A stretch of DNA of 41,126 nt from JAICIG01 sp035532215 (GTDB lineage: Bacteria > Planctomycetota > Planctomycetia > Pirellulales > JAICIG01). How positions within the stretch are numbered: the first letter of the stretch is position 1; each line of letters opens with the position of its first letter. Under the pieces are notes generated by a model. It was not told the origin of the DNA and made no database searches. It worked only from the letters and a program-made list of their open reading frames with translations. Positions 1-7,732 of this stretch are shown here, one piece after another. The stretch is taken from the NCBI GenBank assembly GCA_035532215.1, contig DATKRK010000169.1, positions 1-41,126 on the forward strand, given 5' to 3'. A program made the position numbers and the translations under genes.

Positions 1-2
1 AC

Positions 3-626
3 GCCCATTTCTGGGGCATGGACGAGTGGGTCGTCGACGGCCGCGAAGCGCCGGAGGACTTTCCTTTGAGTTTCGCGCGGGCCGACTTGGAGCTGTGCTT
101 CAACCGCATTCGGCCCGAGCTGCGGATGCCTCGTGAGAACATCCACTTCCCCAGGGCCGACCCGCGGGATTACATCGAGAGCTACCGACGCGCCCGTTGC
201 GTCGTCATGCAGGGGGGGCAAGGGGAGGTGAAGCACTGGGCGTTCAACGATCCTCCCAAGCGCGAAGGGAAGTACCGCGAACAGCCGCCAAGCCCGGCGG
301 AGTACCGCAAGCTCACGACCCGCGTGGTCGACTTGCACCCGATGACGATCATTCAGAACGCGCGGACGTCAGGGGGCGGCGTGGTCACGAACGTGCCCAC
401 GCGGGCCATCTCGGTGGGCGCGGTCGAGACGTGGCAGGCCGAGAAGGTCTCGATCTGGCACGCCGGCTGCCATGATAACCCTTTCGGCATGCGGCTGACG
501 AGCTGGATGATCTCAAAGAGGATCCCCGACTCGGCGGTGCCCATGTCGCTTTTGGCCGAACACCCCAACGTGCAATTCAATTTCCTCCGCGGGGGCATCG
601 GAACGTGCGAGTCGGAGATGCACTAA
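3..626 (+). CDS. Glucosamine-6-phosphate isomerase-like (NagB/RpiA fold) protein, C-terminal part
   Basis: The gene is cut by the left edge of the window, and the reading frame is open from base 3 with no start visible. The visible 207 residues begin with AHFWGMDEWV, which matches the conserved F-x-x-x-DE(Y/W) substrate-loop motif of the NagB family. They continue through a segment with VVMQGGQGEVKHWAFNDPP and DLHPMTIIQNARTSGG, followed by a C-terminal HAGCHDNPFGMRLTSWMISK segment. NagB-family enzymes act on sugar phosphates in the cytoplasm, either glucosamine-6-phosphate deamination and isomerisation or 6-phosphogluconolactone hydrolysis. The exact substrate cannot be told from this part. 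The fold assignment is fairly safe and the reaction is an inference. The stop TAA at 624-626 is followed by a palindromic repeat. Confidence 0.72.
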   Translation, partial: AHFWGMDEWVVDGREAPEDFPLSFARADLELCFNRIRPELRMPRENIHFPRADPRDYIESYRRARCVVMQGGQGEVKHWAFNDPPKREGKYREQPPSPAEYRKLTTRVVDLHPMTIIQNARTSGGGVVTNVPTRAISVGAVETWQAEKVSIWHAGCHDNPFGMRLTSWMISKRIPDSAVPMSLLAEHPNVQFNFLRGGIGTCESEMH

Positions 627-703
627 TTGGTGAGTGGTGAGTAATGCGGCGACACAACGAATAACCACGACCCGCTCCAACGCTCGGACCGCCGCGCCGA
701 TTC

Positions 704-792
704 CTGTAGGGAACGCCCTCCGTGGCGTTCCGTGAGGCTGGCACGACGTCCTCTGGCAGGACACGGAACGCCACGGAGGGCGTTCCCTACAG
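704..792. repeat. Long perfect inverted repeat (31-bp arms)
   Basis: Two exactly complementary 31-bp arms, 704-734 and 762-792, are separated by 27 bases. The arm starts CTGTAGGGAACGCCCTCCG. It lies between the NagB-like gene and the terminator of the convergent cysteine-rich gene. It has no T-run beside it, so it is not a normal intrinsic terminator. It is probably a dispersed palindromic element, comparable in type to those near 24.5 kb and 37 kb but different in sequence. Confidence 0.85.
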
Positions 793-831
793 AGTCGGTC
801 CCTTCTTCTACTCAATCGTGCGCCGTTTACG

Positions 832-868
832 AAAAAACCCCGCCCGGAACTTGCGTTCCGGGCGGGGT
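832..868 (-). terminator. Intrinsic terminator of the cysteine-rich protein gene
   Basis: A perfect 14-bp GC-rich stem (837-850 pairing with 855-868) has a four-base TTGC loop. Six A residues at 832-837 on the plus strand become a T-run after the hairpin when read on the minus strand. It starts about 30 bases beyond the stop of the minus-strand gene at 899, so it terminates that gene. Confidence 0.9.
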
Positions 869-898
869 GAAAGAATCTACAGAACCGCGACCGAGAGC

Positions 899-1375
899 TT
901 AGTTGCGGACGACCAGGCTCCGGCTGATGTTCCGCTTCGAAGCCGAGGCATCGGGCATCGGGGCGGGAGGAGTCGGGGCGGAGTCGCCACCGGCGGCCGG
1001 GGCCGCGGCGCCACCATGTCCACCGCAGCAGCTATCGCCACAGCAGCTATTGCAGCCCGAATTGCAGCTCTTGCGGCACCCGAAGAGCCGCGAGAAGAGC
1101 CCGCAGCGCTTCTTGCAGCACGAGGTGCTGCAGCTATTGCAGCAGCTATCGCAAGCATTGCTGCAGGCGGGCTCGCAGCAGGCCGGTTCGCAGCAGGCGG
1201 GCTCGCAGCAGGCGGGCTCGCAGCACGTGGGTTCACAGCAACTGGTTTCGCAGCACTGAGTCTGACAGCAGCCATGCCCCCGGCCCAACATGCGGCTCAG
1301 GAGGTCGAACCCGAAGCTCTGGCTACACAGACCCATGCTGACAACGACTGCTCCAACTAACATGTTCCATTTCAT
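899..1375 (-). CDS. Cysteine-rich exported protein with CCEPA pentapeptide repeats
   Basis: The product is 158 residues. The start chosen is the ATG at 1375, which has AGGAGA about eight bases upstream; the longer open frame to 1429 has no comparable signal. Residues 1-22 form a signal peptide (MKWNMLVGAVVVSMGLCSQS...). Residues 41-70 are six five-residue units of the CCEPA type (CCETS, CCEPT, then four CCEPA). More CC and CxxC pairs follow up to residue 117, giving 30 cysteines in all, and the tail is rich in Ala and Pro. Such proteins recur in planctomycetes, but I know of no established function. Periplasmic metal binding or a disulfide-linked structural or cell-wall role are inferences. 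The gene is monocistronic, with a strong terminator just downstream. Confidence 0.82.
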   Translation of the reverse strand: MKWNMLVGAVVVSMGLCSQSFGFDLLSRMLGRGHGCCQTQCCETSCCEPTCCEPACCEPACCEPACCEPACSNACDSCCNSCSTSCCKKRCGLFSRLFGCRKSCNSGCNSCCGDSCCGGHGGAAAPAAGGDSAPTPPAPMPDASASKRNISRSLVVRN

Positions 1376-1973
1376 CGAGCAACGTCTCCTTTGCATGGGA
1401 ACCGGGGCGGCGCGCACTACCAAACCCAAGGCATTGCCTTTAACGACGCGATTCGCTCAAACTTGGCGGGAGGGATCTCTCCGTCCGTGGTAGGTTCTAC
1501 CGTCGTGCGGAGAACCGGCTTTCGGGGCGTCGTTTCAGCAGTCTCTCGTTTGGCATGCGTGGGTCATGGCCCACAGTTCACAAGTTATGGCGCCAGGTCC
1601 GTCGAGCCATTCCATGGCTCGATAAATCCGAGTCGGTTTCCTGGTGCTTACGCGCCGCGGTCGGCTGCGTATTCCTCGTTGAGGGACACCTACCGTATCG
1701 GCTGCCTTGTCAAGACGCCTTGAGCGTCCGGAAGTAATTTTCTGCAAATGGCTTAGGACTCCTTGTGGCTAAAGATTGACGCATCCGCAAGGTGGCCAAT
1801 CTTTGCCGGCTAGGGCTGCCTTGTGCGGGGGGTGCGGAGCGCGAATTCAGGGGGCGATGCCCAAAGATCCGGGCTCTCGAAGCCGCTGCCCCGGCCCGTG
1901 GCCGGGCGCCAGGCGATCTGGTAGGGTAAAGGCAGGGCGATGGTTGCGGCTCTACTGCAGGCAGCGGGCGATA
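1376..1973. other. Non-coding stretch between divergent genes
   Basis: These roughly 600 bases hold no convincing gene: the open frames here lack start signals and family resemblance. A short perfect hairpin is visible at 1602-1622 (9-bp stem, TCC loop) without a T-run. The stretch must contain the promoter of the cysteine-rich gene near its left end and that of the cupin gene near its right end, but no clear -35/-10 pair could be picked. Confidence 0.5.
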
Positions 1974-2342
1974 ATGAGCGATTCGGCATCTGCGACGCGG
2001 CGTTATGAATTGGTCGATTTCGCCCAACTGCCGGGCGTGCCCTGTCCTTGCGGCACGGCGCGACGCGCGCTGGCCGACGTCGCTGATTTTCCCGGCACGA
2101 TCCACCGCACGGAAATCGCCGCCACGGCAAAGACCCATTACCACCGGCGGCTTACCGAAACCTATTATTTCCTGGAGTGCGAACCCGGGAGCCGGATGGA
2201 ATTGGACGGCGAGCTCGTCCCGGTCAAGCCCGGCATGTGCGTGATGATCCGCCCCGGCGTGCGGCATCGGGCCGTGGGGCGGATGACCGTCTTGATTGTC
2301 GTCTATCCGAAGTTCGATCCGGCCGACGAATGGTTCGACTGA
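1974..2342 (+). CDS. Small cupin-domain protein
   Basis: The product is 122 residues. The open frame extends upstream to 1776, but the upstream part is low in family resemblance, so the ATG at 1974 (MSDSASATRRYEL) is preferred. The single cupin barrel shows the first metal-binding motif as H55-x-H57 with E62 (THYHRRLTETYYFLE) and the second motif with PGMCVMIRPGVRH, giving H98. The pattern fits a metal-binding cupin_2 protein such as sugar-isomerase-like or small-ligand-binding cupins. The substrate is unknown. The last codons and the stop lie inside the first unit of a 16-bp tandem repeat, so the C-terminus (WFD) has been shaped by that repeat. It is upstream of the PQQ propeller genes, with no sign of an operon. 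Confidence 0.75.
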   Translation: MSDSASATRRYELVDFAQLPGVPCPCGTARRALADVADFPGTIHRTEIAATAKTHYHRRLTETYYFLECEPGSRMELDGELVPVKPGMCVMIRPGVRHRAVGRMTVLIVVYPKFDPADEWFD

Positions 2343-2428
2343 CAGGTCGTTCGACTGACAGGTCGTTCGATTGACAGGTCGTTCGATTGACAGGTAGTTC
2401 GATTGACAGGTAGTTCGATTGACAGGGC
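2333..2428. repeat. Six-copy 16-bp direct tandem repeat
   Basis: Units starting at 2333, 2349, 2365, 2381, 2397 and 2413 follow the consensus GTTCGATTGACAGGTC, with an early C/T and a late C/A variant. The array begins inside the last codons of the cupin gene and ends about 90 bases before the next start. Each unit carries an in-phase TGA for one frame. It could be a variable-number repeat or a set of binding sites; the sequence does not decide. Confidence 0.92.
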
Positions 2429-2520
2429 CTGACGGCTTGCTCCGGGAGGTTTCCTGCCGTATCCTAACACGCACAATCTGCCCGCCTATCCCGGACATCC
2501 GGACCCTCAGAGATCCTGCC

Positions 2521-5073
2521 ATGAGATTGAATCGTGTCCTTGCGATGTTGAGTTCCCGCGGCCTGAGGTTCGTTCTGGCCGCCTTGCTGCTTTCGGGTGC
2601 ATCCGCTGCGGCGCGAGCCGCCGAGGTCGATCCGCTCGACTGGCCTTCGTGGCGCGGACCGGAACAAAACGGCATCTCGCGCGAGACCGGGTTGATCGAT
2701 TCCTGGAGCCCCGACGGCAAGAACGTCCTCTGGCAGAACGACCAGCTTGGCAGCCGTTCGACGCCGATCGTGCTTCGCGGCAAGATTTACACCATTTGCT
2801 CCGATCAGCCCGGCACGCCCCAAGAGCGCGAAAAGGTGGCCTGCGCCGACGCCAACACGGGTGAAATCCTCTGGGAGAACAAGTTCAACGTCTATCTTTC
2901 CGACGTGCCGAAGGAACGTCTGGGCTGGTCGTGCTGCGCCGGCGATCCGGCTACCGGCCGCATCTATGCGATGGGCGTTTGCGACAACTTCATGTGCCTC
3001 GACGGCGACACGGGCGAAACGCTCTGGTTGCACTCCTTGAATGAAGAATACGGCTTCTTGAACACCTATGGCGGCCGCACCAATACGCCGGTGATCTTCG
3101 AAGACCTGGTGATTATCAGCGCCGTCGTCATCGGCTGGGGCGAAATGGCCATGCCGGCCCATCGCTACGTGGCGTTCAATAAGGAAACGGGCGAAGCGGT
3201 GTGGTTCAACGGCACCCGGCTGCGGCCCGACGACACGACCTATAGCGTTCCCGTCACGACCGTACTGGGCGGACAGGCGGCCTTGGTGTTCGGTTCGGGC
3301 GACGGAGGCGTGTACGCTTTTCAGCCGCGCACCGGCAAGCAGATTTGGAACTTTCAGCTTTCGCAGCGCGGCATCAATATTTCGCCCGTCGTTGTCGGCG
3401 ACACGGTTTACATGAGCCACAGCGAAGAGAACCCCGGCAGCACCAAGATGGGCGCGATGGTTGCGCTCAACGGCGCCCTGTCCGGCGATCTTTCGAAGAG
3501 CGGCGTCGAGTGGCTGCGCGAAGAAGTGATGGACGGCAAAAGTTCGCCGCTGGTCATCGAGGGCCGCGTTTACGCCATGGACGACGGCAACGCACTGTAC
3601 GTCTTCGACGCCGCCACCGGCAAACCGATCGGCAAGAAGGCACGCCTGGTCGGCACGATCGCCCGCGCCAGCCTGCTTTACGCCGACGGCAAGATTTACG
3701 CCTGCACGACCAGCGCCTGGCACGTGCTCGAGCCCACGAAGGACGGCTTGAAAGTCGTGCATAGACTCCGCTTCGGGCAGGGCGAAGAGGTCCACGGCTC
3801 GCCGATCGTGTCGCACGGTCGCGTGTACCTGCCCACGACCGAGAAGCTTTATTGCCTGGCCGACCCCGACGGCAAAACCGGGGTCGAAAAACGGCCCGCA
3901 GCGCCGCAAGAAGACGACCTCGACGGCCTTACGAAACCGACCCAGGTGCAGGTCGTGCCGGTTGAGTCGCTCATTCGACCTGGCGACGCAGTGAATTTCA
4001 AAGTCCGCTTGTACAACGAACGCGGCCAATTTCTCAAAGAGGTCGACGACGCCGAGTTCGAAGTCTCCGCGGGCGGCGAGATCGACGGCAAAGGCGCCTT
4101 CACCGCCGCCGACAACGCCGGCCACGTCGGCGCGATCGTCACGGTCAAGGTCGGCGAGTTGACCGGCACGGCGCGCGTGCGGATCGTTCCGCCCTTGCCC
4201 TGGCAATTCAGCTTCGACGACGGCCAGATCCCCGTGACCTGGGTCGGCATGCGATACCGGCACATCGCCCTGGACGACGAATTGTATCTGGCGCTGAAGG
4301 ACAAGAATCCTAGGGCCGCCGAGTTGTACATTTACCTGATGACCTCGTTCACCAATAGCCCGGCGCCCAAGGCCAGCTTCAACGATCGCACGCCGCGCCG
4401 CACTTGGACCGAGTTGCTGCGGTACTTGGGGCTGATCGAAAACGAGCGCGTCAAAACGCTCGACGGCGCCAAGGGCGAACTTGCCGAGGCCCTCGATCTA
4501 CTCAAAGAAGAGCGAGTCGTCGCCGACTGGGCATTGTCGTCGAAAGGTCCGGGCGATATCGCGCTCGACGCGACGCGCGGCGATCGCAAGCTGACTGAAG
4601 GCAACCCGGTGATGGTCAAGATCAGCACCATTCCCAAGGGCACTCGCAGCCAGGGCTGGATGGGGCAGACCGGCTTCCACGATTACACGGTCCAAGCCGA
4701 CGTGCGGGGCAATGTAAAAGAAGGCCAACTGCCCGATATCGGCCTGATCGCCCAGCGTTACACGATCGACATGATGGGCGGATTGCAGCAATTGCAAATC
4801 CGCTCGTGGACCTCGGAACTGGGGAGGTTCTCCAAGACCATTCCCTTCTCGTGGAAGCCCGACGTTTGGTACACGATCAAATTCCAAGCTTCGACCGAAG
4901 ATGGCGCCGCCGTGCTGAAGGCCAAGGTTTGGCCGCGCGGCGAAACGGAACCGGAAGCATGGACGGTCGAGGCGGTCGACAAAGCGCCGAATTTGCAAGG
5001 CAGTCCGGGGTTGTTCGGCAACGCCAGCGACGCCGAGATCTTCTTGGATAACATCACGGTCACCGCCAACTAA
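2521..5073 (+). CDS. Exported PQQ-type beta-propeller protein with C-terminal jelly-roll-like domain
   Basis: The product is 850 residues. The ATG at 2521 is chosen because it begins a clean signal peptide (MRLNRVLAMLSSRGLRFVLA... ending near ARAAE, about residue 35); the open frame further upstream runs into the tandem repeat. Residues about 40-460 form a PQQ-like propeller with the usual repeats (WPSWRGPEQNG, DANTGEILWENKF, DGDTGETLWLHS, FDAATGKPIG). About 475-560 looks like a bacterial Ig-like domain (VVPVESLIRPGDAVNFKVR...). The C-terminal 280 residues end in a concanavalin-like segment (DYTVQADVRG...AEIFLDNITV). Such proteins are exported in planctomycetes. Whether PQQ itself is bound is unknown, because many relatives are structural propellers. 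A second, separate propeller gene follows about 100 bases downstream. Confidence 0.85.
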   Translation: MRLNRVLAMLSSRGLRFVLAALLLSGASAAARAAEVDPLDWPSWRGPEQNGISRETGLIDSWSPDGKNVLWQNDQLGSRSTPIVLRGKIYTICSDQPGTPQEREKVACADANTGEILWENKFNVYLSDVPKERLGWSCCAGDPATGRIYAMGVCDNFMCLDGDTGETLWLHSLNEEYGFLNTYGGRTNTPVIFEDLVIISAVVIGWGEMAMPAHRYVAFNKETGEAVWFNGTRLRPDDTTYSVPVTTVLGGQAALVFGSGDGGVYAFQPRTGKQIWNFQLSQRGINISPVVVGDTVYMSHSEENPGSTKMGAMVALNGALSGDLSKSGVEWLREEVMDGKSSPLVIEGRVYAMDDGNALYVFDAATGKPIGKKARLVGTIARASLLYADGKIYACTTSAWHVLEPTKDGLKVVHRLRFGQGEEVHGSPIVSHGRVYLPTTEKLYCLADPDGKTGVEKRPAAPQEDDLDGLTKPTQVQVVPVESLIRPGDAVNFKVRLYNERGQFLKEVDDAEFEVSAGGEIDGKGAFTAADNAGHVGAIVTVKVGELTGTARVRIVPPLPWQFSFDDGQIPVTWVGMRYRHIALDDELYLALKDKNPRAAELYIYLMTSFTNSPAPKASFNDRTPRRTWTELLRYLGLIENERVKTLDGAKGELAEALDLLKEERVVADWALSSKGPGDIALDATRGDRKLTEGNPVMVKISTIPKGTRSQGWMGQTGFHDYTVQADVRGNVKEGQLPDIGLIAQRYTIDMMGGLQQLQIRSWTSELGRFSKTIPFSWKPDVWYTIKFQASTEDGAAVLKAKVWPRGETEPEAWTVEAVDKAPNLQGSPGLFGNASDAEIFLDNITVTAN

Positions 5074-5175
5074 CCCTGCCAACGCGAACGCTCGATCTTC
5101 CGCCGGGCCTGTGGCTCGGCTGGGACGAATCGGCGCCGCTGGCGACAGGCTTGGCTTTTACGGAGAAACGAACGC

Positions 5176-7173
5176 ATGTGGTATCAATTGCGAACTGTCT
5201 CAATGCTCGTGCTCATGCTTGTCGCCTGTGTGCTCGTCGCGGCGCCGCTGGGTTGCTCCTCGGGCGATAACGCGGCCGCGCCGCCCAAGGGCGCCCCCGA
5301 AGGCGATGTGAACGAGCCAGCCGTTGAAACGCCCGAGGCCAGTGAGGCCGAAAAGCCGAGCGAGCCCGCCGAAGAAATGCCCGCTGACGCCGAACAGGCC
5401 AACGAAAAGGAAATGCCGGCCGACGAGAACGCCGAAAAGGCGGAGGATGCCGAGAAGCCGGCGCCCGCCAAGTCGGAAACTCCGGAAGAGAAGTCAGCCG
5501 CCAAGCCTGAAAAAGAGCCCGCCGAGGCAGCCGCCGAGAAGAAGAGCGGCGACTGGAACCAGTGGGCCGGCTCGTCCATTCGCAATAACACGCCCGAAGG
5601 GCACGGCATCCTCACCGAGTGGACGCCGGGCGAGTTCGACGACGAAACCGGCGAGTGGAAGAAGGAGACGGCCCAAAACATCAAGTGGGTCGCCCGGCTC
5701 GGTTCGCAAAGCTACGGCAACCCGGTCGTGGCCAGCGGCAAGGTGTTCGTCGGCACGAACAACGGCGCCGGCTGGCTGAAGCGTTACCCGGCCTCGGTCG
5801 ACCTGGGCTGCTTGCTCTGTTTCAACGAGGCCGACGGCAAATTCCTCTGGCAAGCCTCCAGCGAAAAGCTGCCCACCGGCCGCGTCCACGACTGGCCGCT
5901 GCAAGGCATCTGCTGCGCCCCGCTGGTCGAGGGCGACCGGCTGTGGTACGTGACCAGCCGTGGCGAAGTCCTGTGCCTCGACGTCGAGGGCTTTCACGAC
6001 GGCGAGAACGACGGCCCCAACAAAGCCGAGCCGAACGAAAACAAGGACGAAGCCGACGTCGTGTGGATGCTCGACATGATGGGCCAGTTGAAAGTGTCGC
6101 AGCACAACATGTGCAGTTGCTCGATCACTTCGGCCGGCGACATGATCTTCGTCAACACCTCCAACGGCGTCGACGAAGGGCACACCACCATTCCCTCGCC
6201 CCAGGCGCCCAGTTTCTTGGCGCTCGACAAGCACACGGGCAAGATTCTCTGGCAAGACAATTCGCCCGGCAACAACATCTTGCACGGCCAATGGTCGTCG
6301 CCGGCCTACGCCGTGCTGGGCGGGGTCCCGCAGGTGCTGTTCGGCGGCGGCGACGGCTGGCTGCGCAGCTTCCGGGGCGAAGCCACCGAGGACGGCAAGC
6401 CCGAACTGCTCTGGGAGTTCGACTGCAACCCCAAGGAGGCCAAGTACAGCGTCAGCGGCCGCAGCACGCGGAACCACCTGATCGCCACCCCGGTGATCTA
6501 CGAAGGGTTGGTCTACATCGCCGTGGGCGAAGACCCCGAGCACGGCGAGGGTAACGGCCACCTGTGGTGCATCGACCCGACGAAGCGCGGCGACGTGAGC
6601 AGCGAGTTGGCCTTCAAGGTGGACGATCGCGAGCATCCGCTGCCGCACCGCCGCTTGCAGGCCGTGGTGGCCGAAAACGGCGAGATCGCCGTGCCCAATC
6701 CGAACTCCGCCGCCATCTGGCACTACGTCGGCAAGGATTTCAACGGCGACGGCGAGCTGAAAGAGTTCGAAGAGCAGATGCACCGCACCTGCGGCACCGC
6801 GGCGATCAAGAACGGCTTGCTGTTCTTGCCCGACTTCAGCGGGTTGATGCACTGCATCGACGCCAAGACGGGCGAGGCCCACTGGACGCACGACCTGTTC
6901 GCGGCGACGTGGGGTTCGGCCATGATCGTGGAGGACAGGGTGTACGTCGGCGACGAAGAAGGCAAGGTCACGATCTTCAAGCTCTCGCCCGAGAAGGAGA
7001 TCATCGCCGAGGTTGAGATGGGCAATTCGGTCTACAGCACGCCGATCGTGGCCCACAACATCCTGTACATCGCCAACAAGACGCACCTGTTCGCCATCAC
7101 GCCCGAGGCCGGCGAGAAGGCGGCGGCGAACGAGAAGCCGGCCGAGGAAGCGGCCGTGGCCGACGCGAAGTAA
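5176..7173 (+). CDS. Probable lipoprotein with acidic linker and PQQ-type beta-propeller
   Basis: The product is 665 residues. The ATG at 5176 is preceded by GGAG about ten bases upstream. Residues 1-26 are a hydrophobic signal followed by Cys27 (APLGC), probably a lipoprotein cleavage site although the lipobox is not ideal. About 95 residues of Ala/Glu/Lys/Pro-rich spacer follow (about 30-125). A propeller of PQQ-like blades occupies about 128-640 (WNQWAGSSIRN, CFNEADGKFLWQA, LDKHTGKILWQD, IDAKTGEAHWTHD). The spacer would hold the propeller away from a membrane. The C-terminus is again Ala/Glu-rich. The stop is separated by a single base from the start of a receiver-like gene, which suggests translational coupling. 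The role may be redox or scaffolding; PQQ binding is not shown. Confidence 0.83.
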   Translation: MWYQLRTVSMLVLMLVACVLVAAPLGCSSGDNAAAPPKGAPEGDVNEPAVETPEASEAEKPSEPAEEMPADAEQANEKEMPADENAEKAEDAEKPAPAKSETPEEKSAAKPEKEPAEAAAEKKSGDWNQWAGSSIRNNTPEGHGILTEWTPGEFDDETGEWKKETAQNIKWVARLGSQSYGNPVVASGKVFVGTNNGAGWLKRYPASVDLGCLLCFNEADGKFLWQASSEKLPTGRVHDWPLQGICCAPLVEGDRLWYVTSRGEVLCLDVEGFHDGENDGPNKAEPNENKDEADVVWMLDMMGQLKVSQHNMCSCSITSAGDMIFVNTSNGVDEGHTTIPSPQAPSFLALDKHTGKILWQDNSPGNNILHGQWSSPAYAVLGGVPQVLFGGGDGWLRSFRGEATEDGKPELLWEFDCNPKEAKYSVSGRSTRNHLIATPVIYEGLVYIAVGEDPEHGEGNGHLWCIDPTKRGDVSSELAFKVDDREHPLPHRRLQAVVAENGEIAVPNPNSAAIWHYVGKDFNGDGELKEFEEQMHRTCGTAAIKNGLLFLPDFSGLMHCIDAKTGEAHWTHDLFAATWGSAMIVEDRVYVGDEEGKVTIFKLSPEKEIIAEVEMGNSVYSTPIVAHNILYIANKTHLFAITPEAGEKAAANEKPAEEAAVADAK

Positions 7174-7174
7174 G

Positions 7175-7564
7175 ATGCCCAAGCGAGTCTTGGACGTCGG
7201 GCAATGCGCGCCCGACCATGCGGCGATCCGCCGCCTGGTCGCAGGAACCTTCGACGCCGAGGTCGTCCAGGCCGATCGCTTGGACGATGCCTTGGCGGCG
7301 CTGCGTCAAGAAACGTTCGACCTGGTGCTCATCAACCGTAAGCTCGACATCGACTACAGCGACGGCATCGAAATTTTGCGGGCAATCAAGACCGACCCTG
7401 CGATCTCTTCCATGCCCGTGATGCTCGTCACCAACTATCCCGAATACCAGCAGGCCGCCATTGCGGCCGGCGGCGAGCCCGGCTTCGGCAAGGCCGAACT
7501 CGAGCGGGCCGAAACGCGCGAGAAGCTCGGCAGGTTTCTGGGGGCGTCGTCCGTCGAAGGCTGA
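7175..7564 (+). CDS. Degenerate response-regulator receiver domain protein (phosphoacceptor Asp replaced by Asn)
   Basis: This 129-residue single-domain protein has the CheY-like alternation. Beta-1 is VLDVGQ, beta-3 is FDLVLINRKLD, beta-4 is PVMLVTNYPE and beta-5 is GFGKAELE. The position normally held by the phosphorylated Asp is Asn54, and the paired acidic residues after beta-1 are Gly9-Gln10. The switch Thr (T86) and the beta-5 Lys (K106) remain. It therefore probably cannot be phosphorylated in the normal way and may act as a protein-binding module. The ATG at 7175 lies one base after the stop of the PQQ lipoprotein, so the two are probably co-translated, yet one product is exported and the other cytoplasmic. 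No histidine kinase is nearby. Its function is unknown. Confidence 0.78.
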   Translation: MPKRVLDVGQCAPDHAAIRRLVAGTFDAEVVQADRLDDALAALRQETFDLVLINRKLDIDYSDGIEILRAIKTDPAISSMPVMLVTNYPEYQQAAIAAGGEPGFGKAELERAETREKLGRFLGASSVEG

Positions 7565-7732
7565 ACGGCGGGCAGCCCTCGTTGAATTAGGCGTCGCGTG
7601 GTCCCCCGTTACATTTCCCCGCAATTCTTCTCTTGGAAAAATCCGCAAATTCGGTTAAACCCCGCGATCCATTTCTGCCGATAAGGCGCGCTGAGACAGG
7701 GCGGTCGACCTCCAAAGTGACAGGGATGCGTC

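Noticed and set aside
704..792. Intrinsic terminator for the NagB-like gene
   Set aside because: The stem is very long and has no T-run; it looks like a repeat element rather than a terminator.
2333..2428. CRISPR array
   Set aside because: The units are directly adjacent with no spacers, so this is a plain tandem repeat.
1710..2783. 357-codon minus-strand open frame across the cupin and the tandem repeat
   Set aside because: It runs antisense through the cupin gene and through the tandem repeat, with no family resemblance.
2464..4263. 599-codon minus-strand open frame opposite the first PQQ propeller
   Set aside because: Its composition is that of an antisense frame of a GC-rich gene; there is no signal peptide, domain or ribosome-binding site.
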